Shown here: positions 1 through 7,265 of the stretch, in pieces
Layout: every line of letters starts with the position of its first letter
How positions within the stretch are numbered: the first letter of the stretch is position 1
Origin: Alphaproteobacteria bacterium
Lineage (GTDB): Bacteria; Pseudomonadota; Alphaproteobacteria; Sphingomonadales; Kordiimonadaceae
Length of the DNA stretch: 47,620 nucleotides
Assembly: GCA_006226495.1 (NCBI GenBank)
Contig: SBGU01000019.1
Location: 1 to 47,620, forward strand
Reading direction: 5' to 3'
Notes under the pieces: generated by a model
Told to the model about the DNA's origin: nothing
What the model saw: only the letters and a program-made list of their open reading frames with translations
The model's database searches: none
Translations under genes and position numbers: made by a program

Positions 1-64
1 CGACTTGCATGTGTTAGGCCTGCCGCCAGCGTTCGTTCTGAGCCAGGATCAAACTCTCATGTTC
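1..64 (-). rRNA. rrs: 16S ribosomal RNA, 5' end only
   Basis: The reverse complement reads AGAGTTTGATCCTGGCTCAG followed by the conserved AACGAACGCTGGCGGCAGGC and ACACATGCAAGTCG segments, which is the universal 5' end of bacterial 16S rRNA. Only about the first 64 bases are present because the gene runs off the left edge. The mature 5' end is placed about seven bases before AGAGTTTG by analogy with E. coli; the exact base is uncertain. Confidence 0.97.
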
Positions 65-218
65 AATCCAAGCTTGTCTCATAGACAAACTCTTCAAAAT
101 TAACGTCTGCACATTTTGGTGGTTACCACAAATCAATCTGATCTAAACCAAATCGATCCGTCGTCTCCAGGATGCACAGACTTTAGCGCCATAACGCTGC
201 CCGCGCATCCCTTCCTAC

Positions 219-240
219 TTATCAACAATGTCAAAGAACT
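219..240 (-). promoter_or_regulatory. rRNA leader antitermination element (boxA-like)
   Basis: In the rRNA sense the leader contains GTTCTTTGACATTGTTGA, which resembles the boxA element TGCTCTTTAACA used by Nus factors to make rRNA transcription resistant to termination. It lies about 155 bases before the 16S gene. The rest of the 65-307 leader shows no gene; it should hold the 5' arm of the 16S processing stem. Confidence 0.6.
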
Positions 241-313
241 TAAGGACCCAAGCCCTTAACCGTCCGGTCCGTGTCGCTCAATCTCGAGCGCCGCGCCCCG
301 TCGGTGGAGGCGG

Positions 314-371
314 GTTATAGGGGTGGTTTCCGAACCTGTAAACACCTTTTTTGCGTTTTTTTGAAAAAACC
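314..371 (-). promoter_or_regulatory. rRNA operon promoter with A-rich UP element
   Basis: On the minus strand a -35 element TTTACA (337-342) and a -10 element TATAAC (314-319) are separated by exactly 17 bases. Just upstream (343-371) is a stretch of A and T tracts resembling an UP element that contacts the RNA polymerase alpha subunit. Transcription should start near 307 and run into the leader and 16S gene. Between 372 and 465 nothing else is recognised. Confidence 0.7.
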
Positions 372-465
372 TCAAAATCGGCATCAACCCCCTGTTTTGC
401 ATCACAATATGTCGTGGATGCAGCCCGCGGAGACACAAAATTACCCGACAACCCTTTACGACCGG

Positions 466-1194
466 TTAATCGCCGGCGGAATCGCGTTTCTGGTAGTCCC
501 GAAGCATGTTCATGAAGGTGCCGGTGAGGCGGAAATCTTCGGTCGCATAGCGGAAATGGCGCTCATAGGGCCGTTCGATCAGGCCGATCTTGCCCATATT
601 GATCTCTGCGGGGTCGTCGGTGCCGATGGCGTCGTTGAGCGCATAGATACCGCGCGGCGCGCCGGACAGCAGCGCAGAGTTCGGCCCGGCGTCCTGCCCG
701 CCTATAGAAAAAGGCCCAATCCTCAGGGGTTCGCCCACCACTGATTCCGCAAGGCCGGCCACGGGATGCGGCACCGGGGTGCGGTCAACGAGCCGTTCAT
801 TCAGCCCGGCCATGGAGCGGGCCACCTGCCCGAGGAACAGGCGATTCTGGTAATCAGTCATACCGGCCCCCACAGCGTCTCTATTAAGAGCACCCAGAAT
901 CCAGTCGGCCACCGACATCACAGAGCCGTCTTCCATCAGGATATAGGAATCGCGGAGATCCGCACCTTCGGGGGCCGCTTCGCGCAAGCTGTCGAGCGGA
1001 TATACAGGGACAACAAGCGGCGCGGACAACTGGCTTGCGGCCCTGGGTGCCGGGATGGCGCCGGTTTCAGCATTGGTTTGCGCGGGATTCGACGCCTCCT
1101 CGGCGGCCACGCCCTTGAGCGCAGCCGCCAGGAGAATCAGCAAGCTGAAGGTGAAAGCCCCCAGAACAAGTGCCCTACCGGTCCTGCCTGCCAT
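466..1194 (-). CDS. Exported or membrane-anchored protein of unknown function
   Basis: A 242-residue protein that I do not recognise. The ATG at 1194 is chosen because GAGGAAGA lies just upstream; an in-frame start 45 bases earlier lacks such a site. Residues about 6-28 form one hydrophobic segment ending in an Ala-rich stretch (GVAAEEAS), fitting a signal peptide or single membrane anchor. The remainder is predicted periplasmic, with a Pro/Ala linker to about residue 60 and no cysteines. It is transcribed toward the rRNA operon promoter with no obvious terminator between, and divergently from the DUF2975 gene. Function unknown. Confidence 0.75.
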   Translation of the reverse strand: MAGRTGRALVLGAFTFSLLILLAAALKGVAAEEASNPAQTNAETGAIPAPRAASQLSAPLVVPVYPLDSLREAAPEGADLRDSYILMEDGSVMSVADWILGALNRDAVGAGMTDYQNRLFLGQVARSMAGLNERLVDRTPVPHPVAGLAESVVGEPLRIGPFSIGGQDAGPNSALLSGAPRGIYALNDAIGTDDPAEINMGKIGLIERPYERHFRYATEDFRLTGTFMNMLRDYQKRDSAGD

Positions 1195-1235
1195 TGCGTC
1201 TTCCTCTATCCTCGCTTTATACTTATTCCCTATAG

Positions 1236-1247
1236 GCAATTAATTGC
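1236..1247. promoter_or_regulatory. Perfect 12-bp palindrome in divergent promoter region
   Basis: GCAATTAATTGC is a perfect palindrome in the 84-base gap between the divergent genes at 1194 and 1279. The position suits an operator, and the HTH protein encoded at 1832 is the obvious candidate binder. That link is inference. Confidence 0.35.
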
Positions 1248-1278
1248 TGTAAAACAATAATAATATGGAGAAAGCATC

Positions 1279-1809
1279 GTGCGAATCCGGCCAAGCAACA
1301 TTTCGCTCCTGCGTGTGGTCATCATTATATCCCTGATTGGCGTCATTGTGGCACCCGTGTGGATGTGGCTGGACCCCGCCAGTTTCGTCAAATTCGGCAC
1401 AGACGATGTCATCATGCGCTATGGCGGATTCGAGCGGCTGGTGCCCTGGCAATATGCCGCCGGTTTTGTTGTGACCGCCCTGCCTCAGGCACTGTTGGCC
1501 TGGTCTCTGTGCCTGATCTGGCGCCTGACCAGCCTTGTCGATGCCGGCCGCTGGTTCGATGACGCCAGCGAATCCGTGTGGCGCACGTCCGGCAAGGTGA
1601 TGCTTTGGTATGTGCTCGCGAACTGGCTGAGCCCCACGGCGCTGATCCTGGTGCTGACCGCGACCCTGGGGCCGGGCAAACGCGAACTGGCCCTCAGCAT
1701 ACAGTCGCAGGACTTCCTCGGGCTTATCCCGGCACTGATGGCGCTGGTGATCGCCCGCATGGTGGCGCTCGCCCGCGCCCAGCGCGACGAACTGAACGAA
1801 ATCGTCTGA
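1279..1809 (+). CDS. DUF2975 family four-helix membrane protein
   Basis: A 176-residue inner-membrane protein with four hydrophobic segments at about residues 10-30, 55-80, 108-128 and 145-165. The layout matches the DUF2975 family, whose members are often paired with a small Cro/CI-type HTH protein, as here. Translation probably starts at GTG 1279, with GGAG eight bases upstream. The HTH gene follows after 22 bases, so the two form an operon. Such pairs are thought to link an unknown membrane signal to transcription; the mechanism is not known. Confidence 0.75.
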   Translation: MRIRPSNISLLRVVIIISLIGVIVAPVWMWLDPASFVKFGTDDVIMRYGGFERLVPWQYAAGFVVTALPQALLAWSLCLIWRLTSLVDAGRWFDDASESVWRTSGKVMLWYVLANWLSPTALILVLTATLGPGKRELALSIQSQDFLGLIPALMALVIARMVALARAQRDELNEIV

Positions 1810-1831
1810 GCCGGCGCGGGGAGACAGCAAA

Positions 1832-2047
1832 ATGCCCATCACCGTGAAACTGGATGTGATTCTCGCCGACCGGAAGGTGAAGTCGAAAGACCTGGCCAAC
1901 CATATCGGCATAACCGAAGCCAACCTGAGCCTTCTGAAATCCGGCAAGGTCAAGGGCGTGCGATTCGGCACACTGGAGGCCATCTGCGAATACCTCGCCT
2001 GCCAGCCCGGCGATATCCTGATCTATGAGCCCGATCCAGAGGCCTGA
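1832..2047 (+). CDS. Small Cro/CI-type HTH regulator (YozG-like)
   Basis: A 71-residue protein that is almost entirely one helix-turn-helix domain. The segment KDLANHIGITEANLSLLK is the recognition motif, and the C-terminal CQPGDILIYEP is typical of the YozG-type regulators paired with DUF2975 proteins. It sits directly downstream of such a gene and is probably co-transcribed. Likely targets are its own promoter region (see palindrome 1236-1247), which is inferred from position only. Confidence 0.85.
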   Translation: MPITVKLDVILADRKVKSKDLANHIGITEANLSLLKSGKVKGVRFGTLEAICEYLACQPGDILIYEPDPEA

Positions 2048-2056
2048 AAATCACTT

Positions 2057-2078
2057 CTATATAGCACTCTCTATATAG
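2057..2078. repeat. Duplicated self-palindromic octamer CTATATAG
   Basis: Two copies of the self-complementary octamer CTATATAG (2057-2064 and 2071-2078) are separated by six bases, so the pair can also form a hairpin. They lie in the 59-base gap between the convergent HTH and LpxR-like genes. There is no T-tract, so a standard terminator is not supported. Confidence 0.5.
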
Positions 2079-2106
2079 GGGGCGTGTGAGCGGTAGCCGG
2101 GCCCGG

Positions 2107-3138
2107 TCAATAACGCCAGGACAGGGTGATGGCGCCATATTCCTGGCCGCCCTTCTGGCCTTCGTAGCTTTTGGTCCGAATCGCGTGGGTGATGGCAATG
2201 CGCACCTGGTCCCAGAACATCACCATGCCGAACTGCAGGTCAGCGACCATGGTTTTCTTGTCGACATCATGTTCATGGTCGCGCCAGGTACCGTCGAGGA
2301 AGATATTCCGGACCATCGCCCGCGCTTCGGCACCCGCAAAAACATAAAAATCGAGCCCCGAACCACCAAAATAGTCGCTGCCCGGAAGGGACGGCTGGAT
2401 TCGGGGCGGTGCCCCCAGCTCGCGGTCCAGGTTGCTGCCGAAACGGAAGGTCGCGCCCAGCGCGCCATATGTATAGATATTGCCAAGGGCCAGGCCACCG
2501 TGCGGCGTGATATCCGCGGCCCAGCCGCCGGGTTCGTCATTGCTGCCGATGACGAATCGGTGCCCCCTGAAATAATGCAGGTTCAGCCCCGGTTCGTTCG
2601 GCAACTGGTGCGACCAGCCCTGGGGGATGGGTGAACCGATCAGCTTGTGCCACTGGCGCTGGGTGAAGGCTGCGCCTGACGCGGGCCCGACGATACCGGC
2701 ATCCAGCTCCAGCACCTCGAAATCGTGCCGGCTTCTGACCGTCACGCCAAACTGCAGATAGGTCCAGCCGGCATAGGGCCGGTCATCGAGTATAAGGTCC
2801 GGATCTTCGATATCCTCGGGCGTGTACATATTCTGGCCAAGCCCGAAGGTATAATAGATGTCGGCATCCGGCGACCCGGTCGCGACCGGCGACAGTTTCT
2901 TCAGGAGCGCGCTGACCTTGTCGGCCATGCCGACCTCGTCCGGATGGTGCACATAACTGAGCCTGAGGCCGTTCGTGTAGTCCCGGTCGGTCTTGCCGAA
3001 AAAGAGGTCGTTTTCGACCTGCAGGGTAATGACATGCTTTTCGTGGCCGCCGCTTTCTGTTGCATATGCAACAGAACCGGCCTGGCATACGCCGGCACAT
3101 ACGACCGCCGCGCGGTAAAAACCCCGATCCAGAATCAT
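2107..3138 (-). CDS. LpxR-like outer-membrane lipid A 3'-O-deacylase
   Basis: A 343-residue exported protein of the DUF2219/LpxR family. LpxR is an outer-membrane barrel that removes the 3'-acyloxyacyl chain from lipid A. An N-terminal signal sequence of about 27 residues is followed by ENDLFFGKTDRDYTNG, which carries the family Asn-Asp pair and the Tyr-Thr-Asn-Gly motif. Further on is FTQRQWHKLIG with the likely catalytic His, and the chain ends in an aromatic residue (SWRY) as barrels do. The ATG at 3138 is chosen because GGGGGG precedes it closely. The substrate is inferred from family. Patatin and glycosyltransferase genes nearby fit envelope modification. Confidence 0.85.
   Translation of the reverse strand: MILDRGFYRAAVVCAGVCQAGSVAYATESGGHEKHVITLQVENDLFFGKTDRDYTNGLRLSYVHHPDEVGMADKVSALLKKLSPVATGSPDADIYYTFGLGQNMYTPEDIEDPDLILDDRPYAGWTYLQFGVTVRSRHDFEVLELDAGIVGPASGAAFTQRQWHKLIGSPIPQGWSHQLPNEPGLNLHYFRGHRFVIGSNDEPGGWAADITPHGGLALGNIYTYGALGATFRFGSNLDRELGAPPRIQPSLPGSDYFGGSGLDFYVFAGAEARAMVRNIFLDGTWRDHEHDVDKKTMVADLQFGMVMFWDQVRIAITHAIRTKSYEGQKGGQEYGAITLSWRY
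3055..3076. repeat. Perfect 22-bp palindrome inside the lpxR-like gene
   Basis: The half-site TTCTGTTGCAT is followed by its exact reverse complement, giving 22 perfectly symmetric bases within the region coding for the signal-peptide cleavage area. Its core TGTTGCA-N2-TGCAACA recurs at 22419-22434, upstream of leuA. A dimeric regulator site or an mRNA hairpin are both possible. Confidence 0.6.
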
Positions 3139-3155
3139 GCTGCCCCCCATCAAGT

Positions 3156-3204
3156 TTGTGCCTCTTTATATAGGGCGCGTCTTTTTGACGCCAATGAGGC
3201 ACAA
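3156..3204 (-). promoter_or_regulatory. Candidate lpxR promoter framed by a 9-bp inverted repeat
   Basis: On the minus strand TTGGCG (3189-3194) and TATATA (3167-3172), 16 bases apart, form a plausible promoter. The pair is enclosed by inverted copies of TTGTGCCTC (3156-3164) and GAGGCACAA (3196-3204). A smaller GCGTC/GACGC repeat (3177-3181 and 3187-3191) sits in the spacer. The symmetry could be an operator. A divergent promoter for the patatin gene must also lie between here and 3331 but is not evident. Confidence 0.45.
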
Positions 3205-3330
3205 GGACGCGGCGAAGTGAACACGGTTCGCCGATTCTTGCGCCGCGCAAGCCCAGCATATTGATCATGAGACCTTGCGCTTGCCATCTTTTTTGCTTCA
3301 AATCGGGCGAGACCAACAGAAGAGATAAAA

Positions 3331-4341
3331 ATGCTCGGTATTCTGCGCAGTAAAGACACGACAGCCAACGACCCCACGCCCCCAGAGGAACAAAGCGAAC
3401 CGACCTCCGCGCCGCGCCGGCCCAAGATCGGCCTGGCCCTTGGCGCCGGCGTGGCCCGGGGCTGGGCCCATATCGGTGTGCTGCGCCGGCTGGAGGAAGA
3501 AGGCATCCCGATCGACATGATCGCCGGCACCTCGATCGGGGCCGTGGTGGGCGGCGCCTATGCGAGCGGTGCGCTGGACGCGGTCGAGGAATGGGCCCGC
3601 AGCCTGAAGGAGTATAATTTTTTCCGCTTCCTTGACGTGCGCCTGAGCGGTGGCCTGTTTGGCAGCGACCGGCTGAACCAGTTGATGAAGGACCGCTTTG
3701 GCGACTGGACGTTCGAGGATTTGCCCGTTCCTTTCACCGCCATCGCCTGCGAACTGAAGACAGGCCATGAAATCTGGCTGGACAAGGGGCCGGTCTCGGA
3801 CGCGATTCGGGCCAGCTTTGCCCTGCCCGGCGTGTTCGAACCCCGCAAGATCGACGGTCGCTGGCTGGTCGATGGCGCGCTGGTGAACCCGGTGCCGGTG
3901 TCGGTGTGCCGCGCGGCGGGCTGCGAAATGGTCATTGCGGTCAACCTGGCCGAAGACCTGTATGGCCGCGCGCGTGCCCGCGCCGACGGTGCATTGGACA
4001 GCGACGAATATGGTGTGTTCGACCAGAGCATGAGCGAAGGCCTGTTCGAAAAGCGCGGCGGTTCGTCTTTCTTCCGGCGCCTGTTCGGACGCAAGTCCGA
4101 CGCACCCAGCCTGTTCTCGAACATGATCGCCAGCCTGAATATCATGCAGAACCGGCTGTCGCGGTCGCGTCTTGCCGGTGACCCACCCGATATTTCCATA
4201 ACGCCGCGCTGCGGCCATATCGGCCTGATGGAATTCCACCGCACCGAGGAGCTGATCGACGAAGGTGTCGCGGCCTTCAATGCCGTGCTGCCACAACTGA
4301 AGGACGCGCTGGCCATTGTCACGCACCGGATCAATAGCTGA
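3331..4341 (+). CDS. Patatin-like phospholipase (RssA/NTE type)
   Basis: A 336-residue serine hydrolase of the patatin family. The oxyanion loop GAGVARGW (about 39-45) is followed by the nucleophile elbow GTSIG with Ser about 68, and the catalytic Asp lies in DGALVNPVP near residue 172, so the Ser-Asp dyad is complete. There is no signal peptide, so it is probably cytoplasmic or peripheral to the inner membrane and acts on phospholipid acyl esters. The C-terminal 130 residues are specific to bacterial RssA-like proteins. Start ATG 3331 follows a weak AGAGA site. The glycosyltransferase gene begins about 10 bases downstream of its stop, suggesting one operon. Confidence 0.88.
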   Translation: MLGILRSKDTTANDPTPPEEQSEPTSAPRRPKIGLALGAGVARGWAHIGVLRRLEEEGIPIDMIAGTSIGAVVGGAYASGALDAVEEWARSLKEYNFFRFLDVRLSGGLFGSDRLNQLMKDRFGDWTFEDLPVPFTAIACELKTGHEIWLDKGPVSDAIRASFALPGVFEPRKIDGRWLVDGALVNPVPVSVCRAAGCEMVIAVNLAEDLYGRARARADGALDSDEYGVFDQSMSEGLFEKRGGSSFFRRLFGRKSDAPSLFSNMIASLNIMQNRLSRSRLAGDPPDISITPRCGHIGLMEFHRTEELIDEGVAAFNAVLPQLKDALAIVTHRINS

Positions 4342-4351
4342 GCGGCCGCGC

Positions 4352-5521
4352 GTGGGCAGGAAACTGAAAATCCTCTATCACCACCGCATTGCCGCGCAGG
4401 ACGGACAAAGCGTGCATATGCACGAACTGATCAACGCCTTCGTGGCATTGGGCCATGAAATCCATATGGTCGGCCCGTCCCTGCAGCCGAAAAACCTGGG
4501 CGAGGAAAATAGCACCCTCGCTTTCGTGCGCCGTGCCCTGCCCGGGTTCCTGCTGGAGATGCTGGAACTGGTTTATGCCGTGCGGGCCTATTTCAAGCTG
4601 CGGTCGGCAGCCAAGGCCTTCCGGCCAGACATACTATATGAACGCCACAATCTGTTCCTGCCTGCCGGGCGCTGGTTCCAGCGCAAGACCGGCATCCCCT
4701 ATCTCCTGGAAGTGAATGCACCGCTTGCCGATGAACGCGGCAAATATGGCGGGCTGGTTCTGAAACGGCTCGCAAAGAAACAGGAACGCAAAACCTGGCA
4801 GGCCGCGGACCGGTTATTCCCTGTTACCAACGTACTGGCATCCATTCTTGTGGCGGACGGTGCGCCGGCGGACCGGATCACCGTGCTGCACAATGGTATC
4901 AATGAAGCACAATATACCGCCCTGGACGGCCGGCCCATCCGGCAGCGTTTCGGCCTTGAGGGCCGGACGGTGCTGGGCTTCACCGGTTTTGTGCGCGAAT
5001 GGCACCGGCTGGACCGTATTATCGAGCTGCTGGCGAAATATGACGCTGACACCAGCCCGCATATGCTGATTGTGGGTGACGGGCCGGCGGTGCCGGAATG
5101 CCGTGCGCGGGCCGAGACCCTTGGCATTGCAGACCGGGTTCATTTTGCCGGTTTTGTCGACCGGCATGCCATCCCCGGTTATCTGGCCGCCATGGATATC
5201 GCCCTGCAGCCTGCAGTCACCGAATATGCAAGCCCGCTGAAACTGTTTGAATATATGGCCGCCGGGCTCGCCACCGTGGCACCCGCGCAGGCCAATATTC
5301 TCGAGGTTCTGGAGGACGGGGTGGATTCGCTTCTATTCGCACCGGGTGATTTTGAGGGAGCCGAGAGCCGGATTCGCACCCTTGTGGCGGATGCTGCCCT
5401 TCGGGAGCGCCTGGGCGCCGCGGCCCGGCGCAAGATTTCCGCGCGCGGCTATACCTGGGAAAGCAATGCCCGCCGTATCACGGACATTGCGGAAAGCCTG
5501 CTGGAACACACCGCGTCTTAG
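4352..5521 (+). CDS. GT4-family glycosyltransferase
   Basis: A retaining GT-B glycosyltransferase of about 389 residues. The N-terminal KILYHHRIAAQDGQSVHMHE forms the first Rossmann strand and acceptor loop. The C-terminal half contains GFVREWHRLD, LIVGDGPAVPECR, and the donor-binding segment SPLKLFEYMAAGLATVAP with the family E-x7-E-like pattern. The GTG at 4352 is preferred because the family begins near that residue; a TTG at 4316 in the same frame would overlap the patatin gene. The sugar and acceptor cannot be read from sequence; a cell-surface polysaccharide or glycolipid is likely. Its stop overlaps the convergent CBS gene by four bases. Confidence 0.85.
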   Translation: MGRKLKILYHHRIAAQDGQSVHMHELINAFVALGHEIHMVGPSLQPKNLGEENSTLAFVRRALPGFLLEMLELVYAVRAYFKLRSAAKAFRPDILYERHNLFLPAGRWFQRKTGIPYLLEVNAPLADERGKYGGLVLKRLAKKQERKTWQAADRLFPVTNVLASILVADGAPADRITVLHNGINEAQYTALDGRPIRQRFGLEGRTVLGFTGFVREWHRLDRIIELLAKYDADTSPHMLIVGDGPAVPECRARAETLGIADRVHFAGFVDRHAIPGYLAAMDIALQPAVTEYASPLKLFEYMAAGLATVAPAQANILEVLEDGVDSLLFAPGDFEGAESRIRTLVADAALRERLGAAARRKISARGYTWESNARRITDIAESLLEHTAS

Positions 5522-5946
5522 GCGGTGGCGATATATTCTTTCAGTGCCTCGGCTTCTTTTTCGGATTCTTCCATCCGCTCCTTGACCACGTCACCGATCG
5601 AGATCATGCCGATAACCTGGCCGTCCTCGACCACCGGCACGTGGCGGATGCGGCGTTCGGTCATCATGGTCATGAGATGCTGCAGGGTATCGTCCCGGCG
5701 GCAGGTGAAAACCGATTTGGTCATCAGGGTTGCGATATTGTCAGCCAGCACACCGCCGCCACGAATGGCAATGCCGCGCACCACATCGCGCTCCGAAATG
5801 ATGCCGCACAGTTTCCCCTTGTCGATAACCGGAACCGCGCCGATGCGTCGCTCGCCCAGAAGTTTGGCGACATCAAGTACTGAACAACTGGTGTCCAGCG
5901 CCACAAGATCGTGGCCTTTCTGTTCCAGGATATGACCGACATTCAT
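5518..5946 (-). CDS. Tandem CBS-domain protein
   Basis: A 142-residue protein made of two CBS repeats (about 8-60 and 72-128), each ending in the typical G-x-IS-x-x-DV motif (GIISERDVVRG and GMISIGDVVKE). Stand-alone CBS pairs bind adenosyl nucleotides and sense energy or redox state. The C-terminus is an acidic helix. The gene is alone on its strand, convergent with the glycosyltransferase gene with overlapping stop codons. Its partner protein is unknown. Confidence 0.9.
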   Translation of the reverse strand: MNVGHILEQKGHDLVALDTSCSVLDVAKLLGERRIGAVPVIDKGKLCGIISERDVVRGIAIRGGGVLADNIATLMTKSVFTCRRDDTLQHLMTMMTERRIRHVPVVEDGQVIGMISIGDVVKERMEESEKEAEALKEYIATA

Positions 5947-6177
5947 ACGCGTCTCCCTTCGGTTGGACCGGACTGACCGGGCGATGGTGGGAACTCCGAA
6001 CGTCTGCCTCCATTATGCCCTGATTCTGCGCGAGGACAAAAATCTTTCCGCCAGACCGCGAAGAAGGTTGCAGCGGGTTAATTCCAGCCGGGGCTATCTT
6101 CGTAGCGCCAGTTCCGTTACAACTTCGACGGGGCAACGGCAATCAGGGGATACTTTTCGACCGTCTCGAGGGAGGAC

Positions 6178-6957
6178 ATGTCTCAGATTTTCTTTAAAAA
6201 AAGGGAACGCCGTGCATCCGTTTTTGCCACTCTGGGGCTTGTAACCCTGTGTTTCGCGGCCATCGCCTTTCTTGCCGCCGGTCCGTTTTTCCGCATCGAG
6301 GCCTTTCGGGCCCTGTGGGGCAATGGCGATGACCTGAACATTCGGTTGCGGCTGGTGACCGTAAGCCTGCGCCTTGTCGCCCTTGGCGGTGTTTTCACCC
6401 TGGCCGGCATTATCCATGGTCTGACCAGCCCCCGCGTGCGGATCAGTTGGCGCGGGTTTGCCGCAGTCCTGATGCTGGGCGCGATCGGCTGGCCCACCTG
6501 GACGACCTACAGCCATGCGTCTTCCGCACCGGCCCTGCATGACATCACCACAAACCTTGAGGACCCGCCCCAGTTCGCGCAACTGCCCGCAGCGGCGGAC
6601 GGGACCCCTGTACAAGGCGGCCGGGAAAGTGCGGAATATCGCGCGCTGCACCAGTCGCAGTACAGCGACCTTGCCAGCATGAAACTGGCGGCGCCACCGG
6701 CAGATGCCGCAGCAAAAGCACTGCAGGTTGCCAGCAGCGAAGGCTGGAAAATTGTCGCGAGTGACCTGGCAAACGGCCGGATCGAAGCGGTGACGGAATC
6801 GCGCTGGTTCGGGTTTCGGACCCGGCTTGTCGTGCGGGTGCGCGCAAACGCCGCGGGCAGCCTGCTTGACATCCGCGCTGTATCTGAGATGGGTGTGGGC
6901 GACTGGGGCATTGGTGCCGCGCTGATCCGTTCCTACATGAACGCACTGGCGGCCTGA
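6178..6957 (+). CDS. DUF1499 domain membrane protein
   Basis: A 259-residue protein with three hydrophobic segments in the first 110 residues, followed by a soluble DUF1499 domain (about 118-255). DUF1499 hallmarks visible are the PPQFAQL start, YSDLASMKL, and the closing DWGIGAALIRSYMNAL stretch. The molecular role of DUF1499 is unknown. ATG 6178 follows GGGAGGAC, a good ribosome-binding site. The next two genes follow closely and are probably co-transcribed. The 231 bases upstream contain no recognised gene. Confidence 0.8.
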   Translation: MSQIFFKKRERRASVFATLGLVTLCFAAIAFLAAGPFFRIEAFRALWGNGDDLNIRLRLVTVSLRLVALGGVFTLAGIIHGLTSPRVRISWRGFAAVLMLGAIGWPTWTTYSHASSAPALHDITTNLEDPPQFAQLPAAADGTPVQGGRESAEYRALHQSQYSDLASMKLAAPPADAAAKALQVASSEGWKIVASDLANGRIEAVTESRWFGFRTRLVVRVRANAAGSLLDIRAVSEMGVGDWGIGAALIRSYMNALAA

Positions 6958-7001
6958 GGGCGAACCGCCCTGCCCGATGCGTTCATCAAGAGGAAACGCC
7001 C

Positions 7002-7265
7002 ATGAAGAATATATTGATCATCCTCGTGGCCGGCCTTGCCCTCGGCGGCATCGGCTACTGGGGTTTTACCGTCTATGGCCAGATCGAAGGTGTTCAGGTC
7101 AGCGGACATGGTTATGCTGCCATGGCCATCGGCCTGGTGATGACCCTTGTTGTCGGCGTCGGTCTGATGGCGCTCCTGTTTTTCAGCAACAAACACGGGC
7201 ATGACGAGGCCGTGCACCACTGGCATGGCAACACAGAATCGGACGACGACGAACAAAAGGATTGA
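7002..7265 (+). CDS. Small membrane protein with His/Asp-rich tail
   Basis: An 87-residue protein that I do not recognise. It has two hydrophobic segments (about 4-24 and 41-62) and a polar C-terminal tail rich in His and acidic residues (HGHDEAVHHWHGNTES). The tail could bind metal, but that is only a compositional hint. GAGG lies seven bases before ATG 7002. Its TGA overlaps the ATG of the mechanosensitive channel gene, so the two are translationally coupled; a role with the channel is possible. Confidence 0.7.
   Translation: MKNILIILVAGLALGGIGYWGFTVYGQIEGVQVSGHGYAAMAIGLVMTLVVGVGLMALLFFSNKHGHDEAVHHWHGNTESDDDEQKD

Noticed and set aside
2057-2078. CTATATAG pair as a bidirectional terminator
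   Set aside because: The stem is AT-only at its ends and has no T tract, so it would be a poor terminator; kept only as a repeat.
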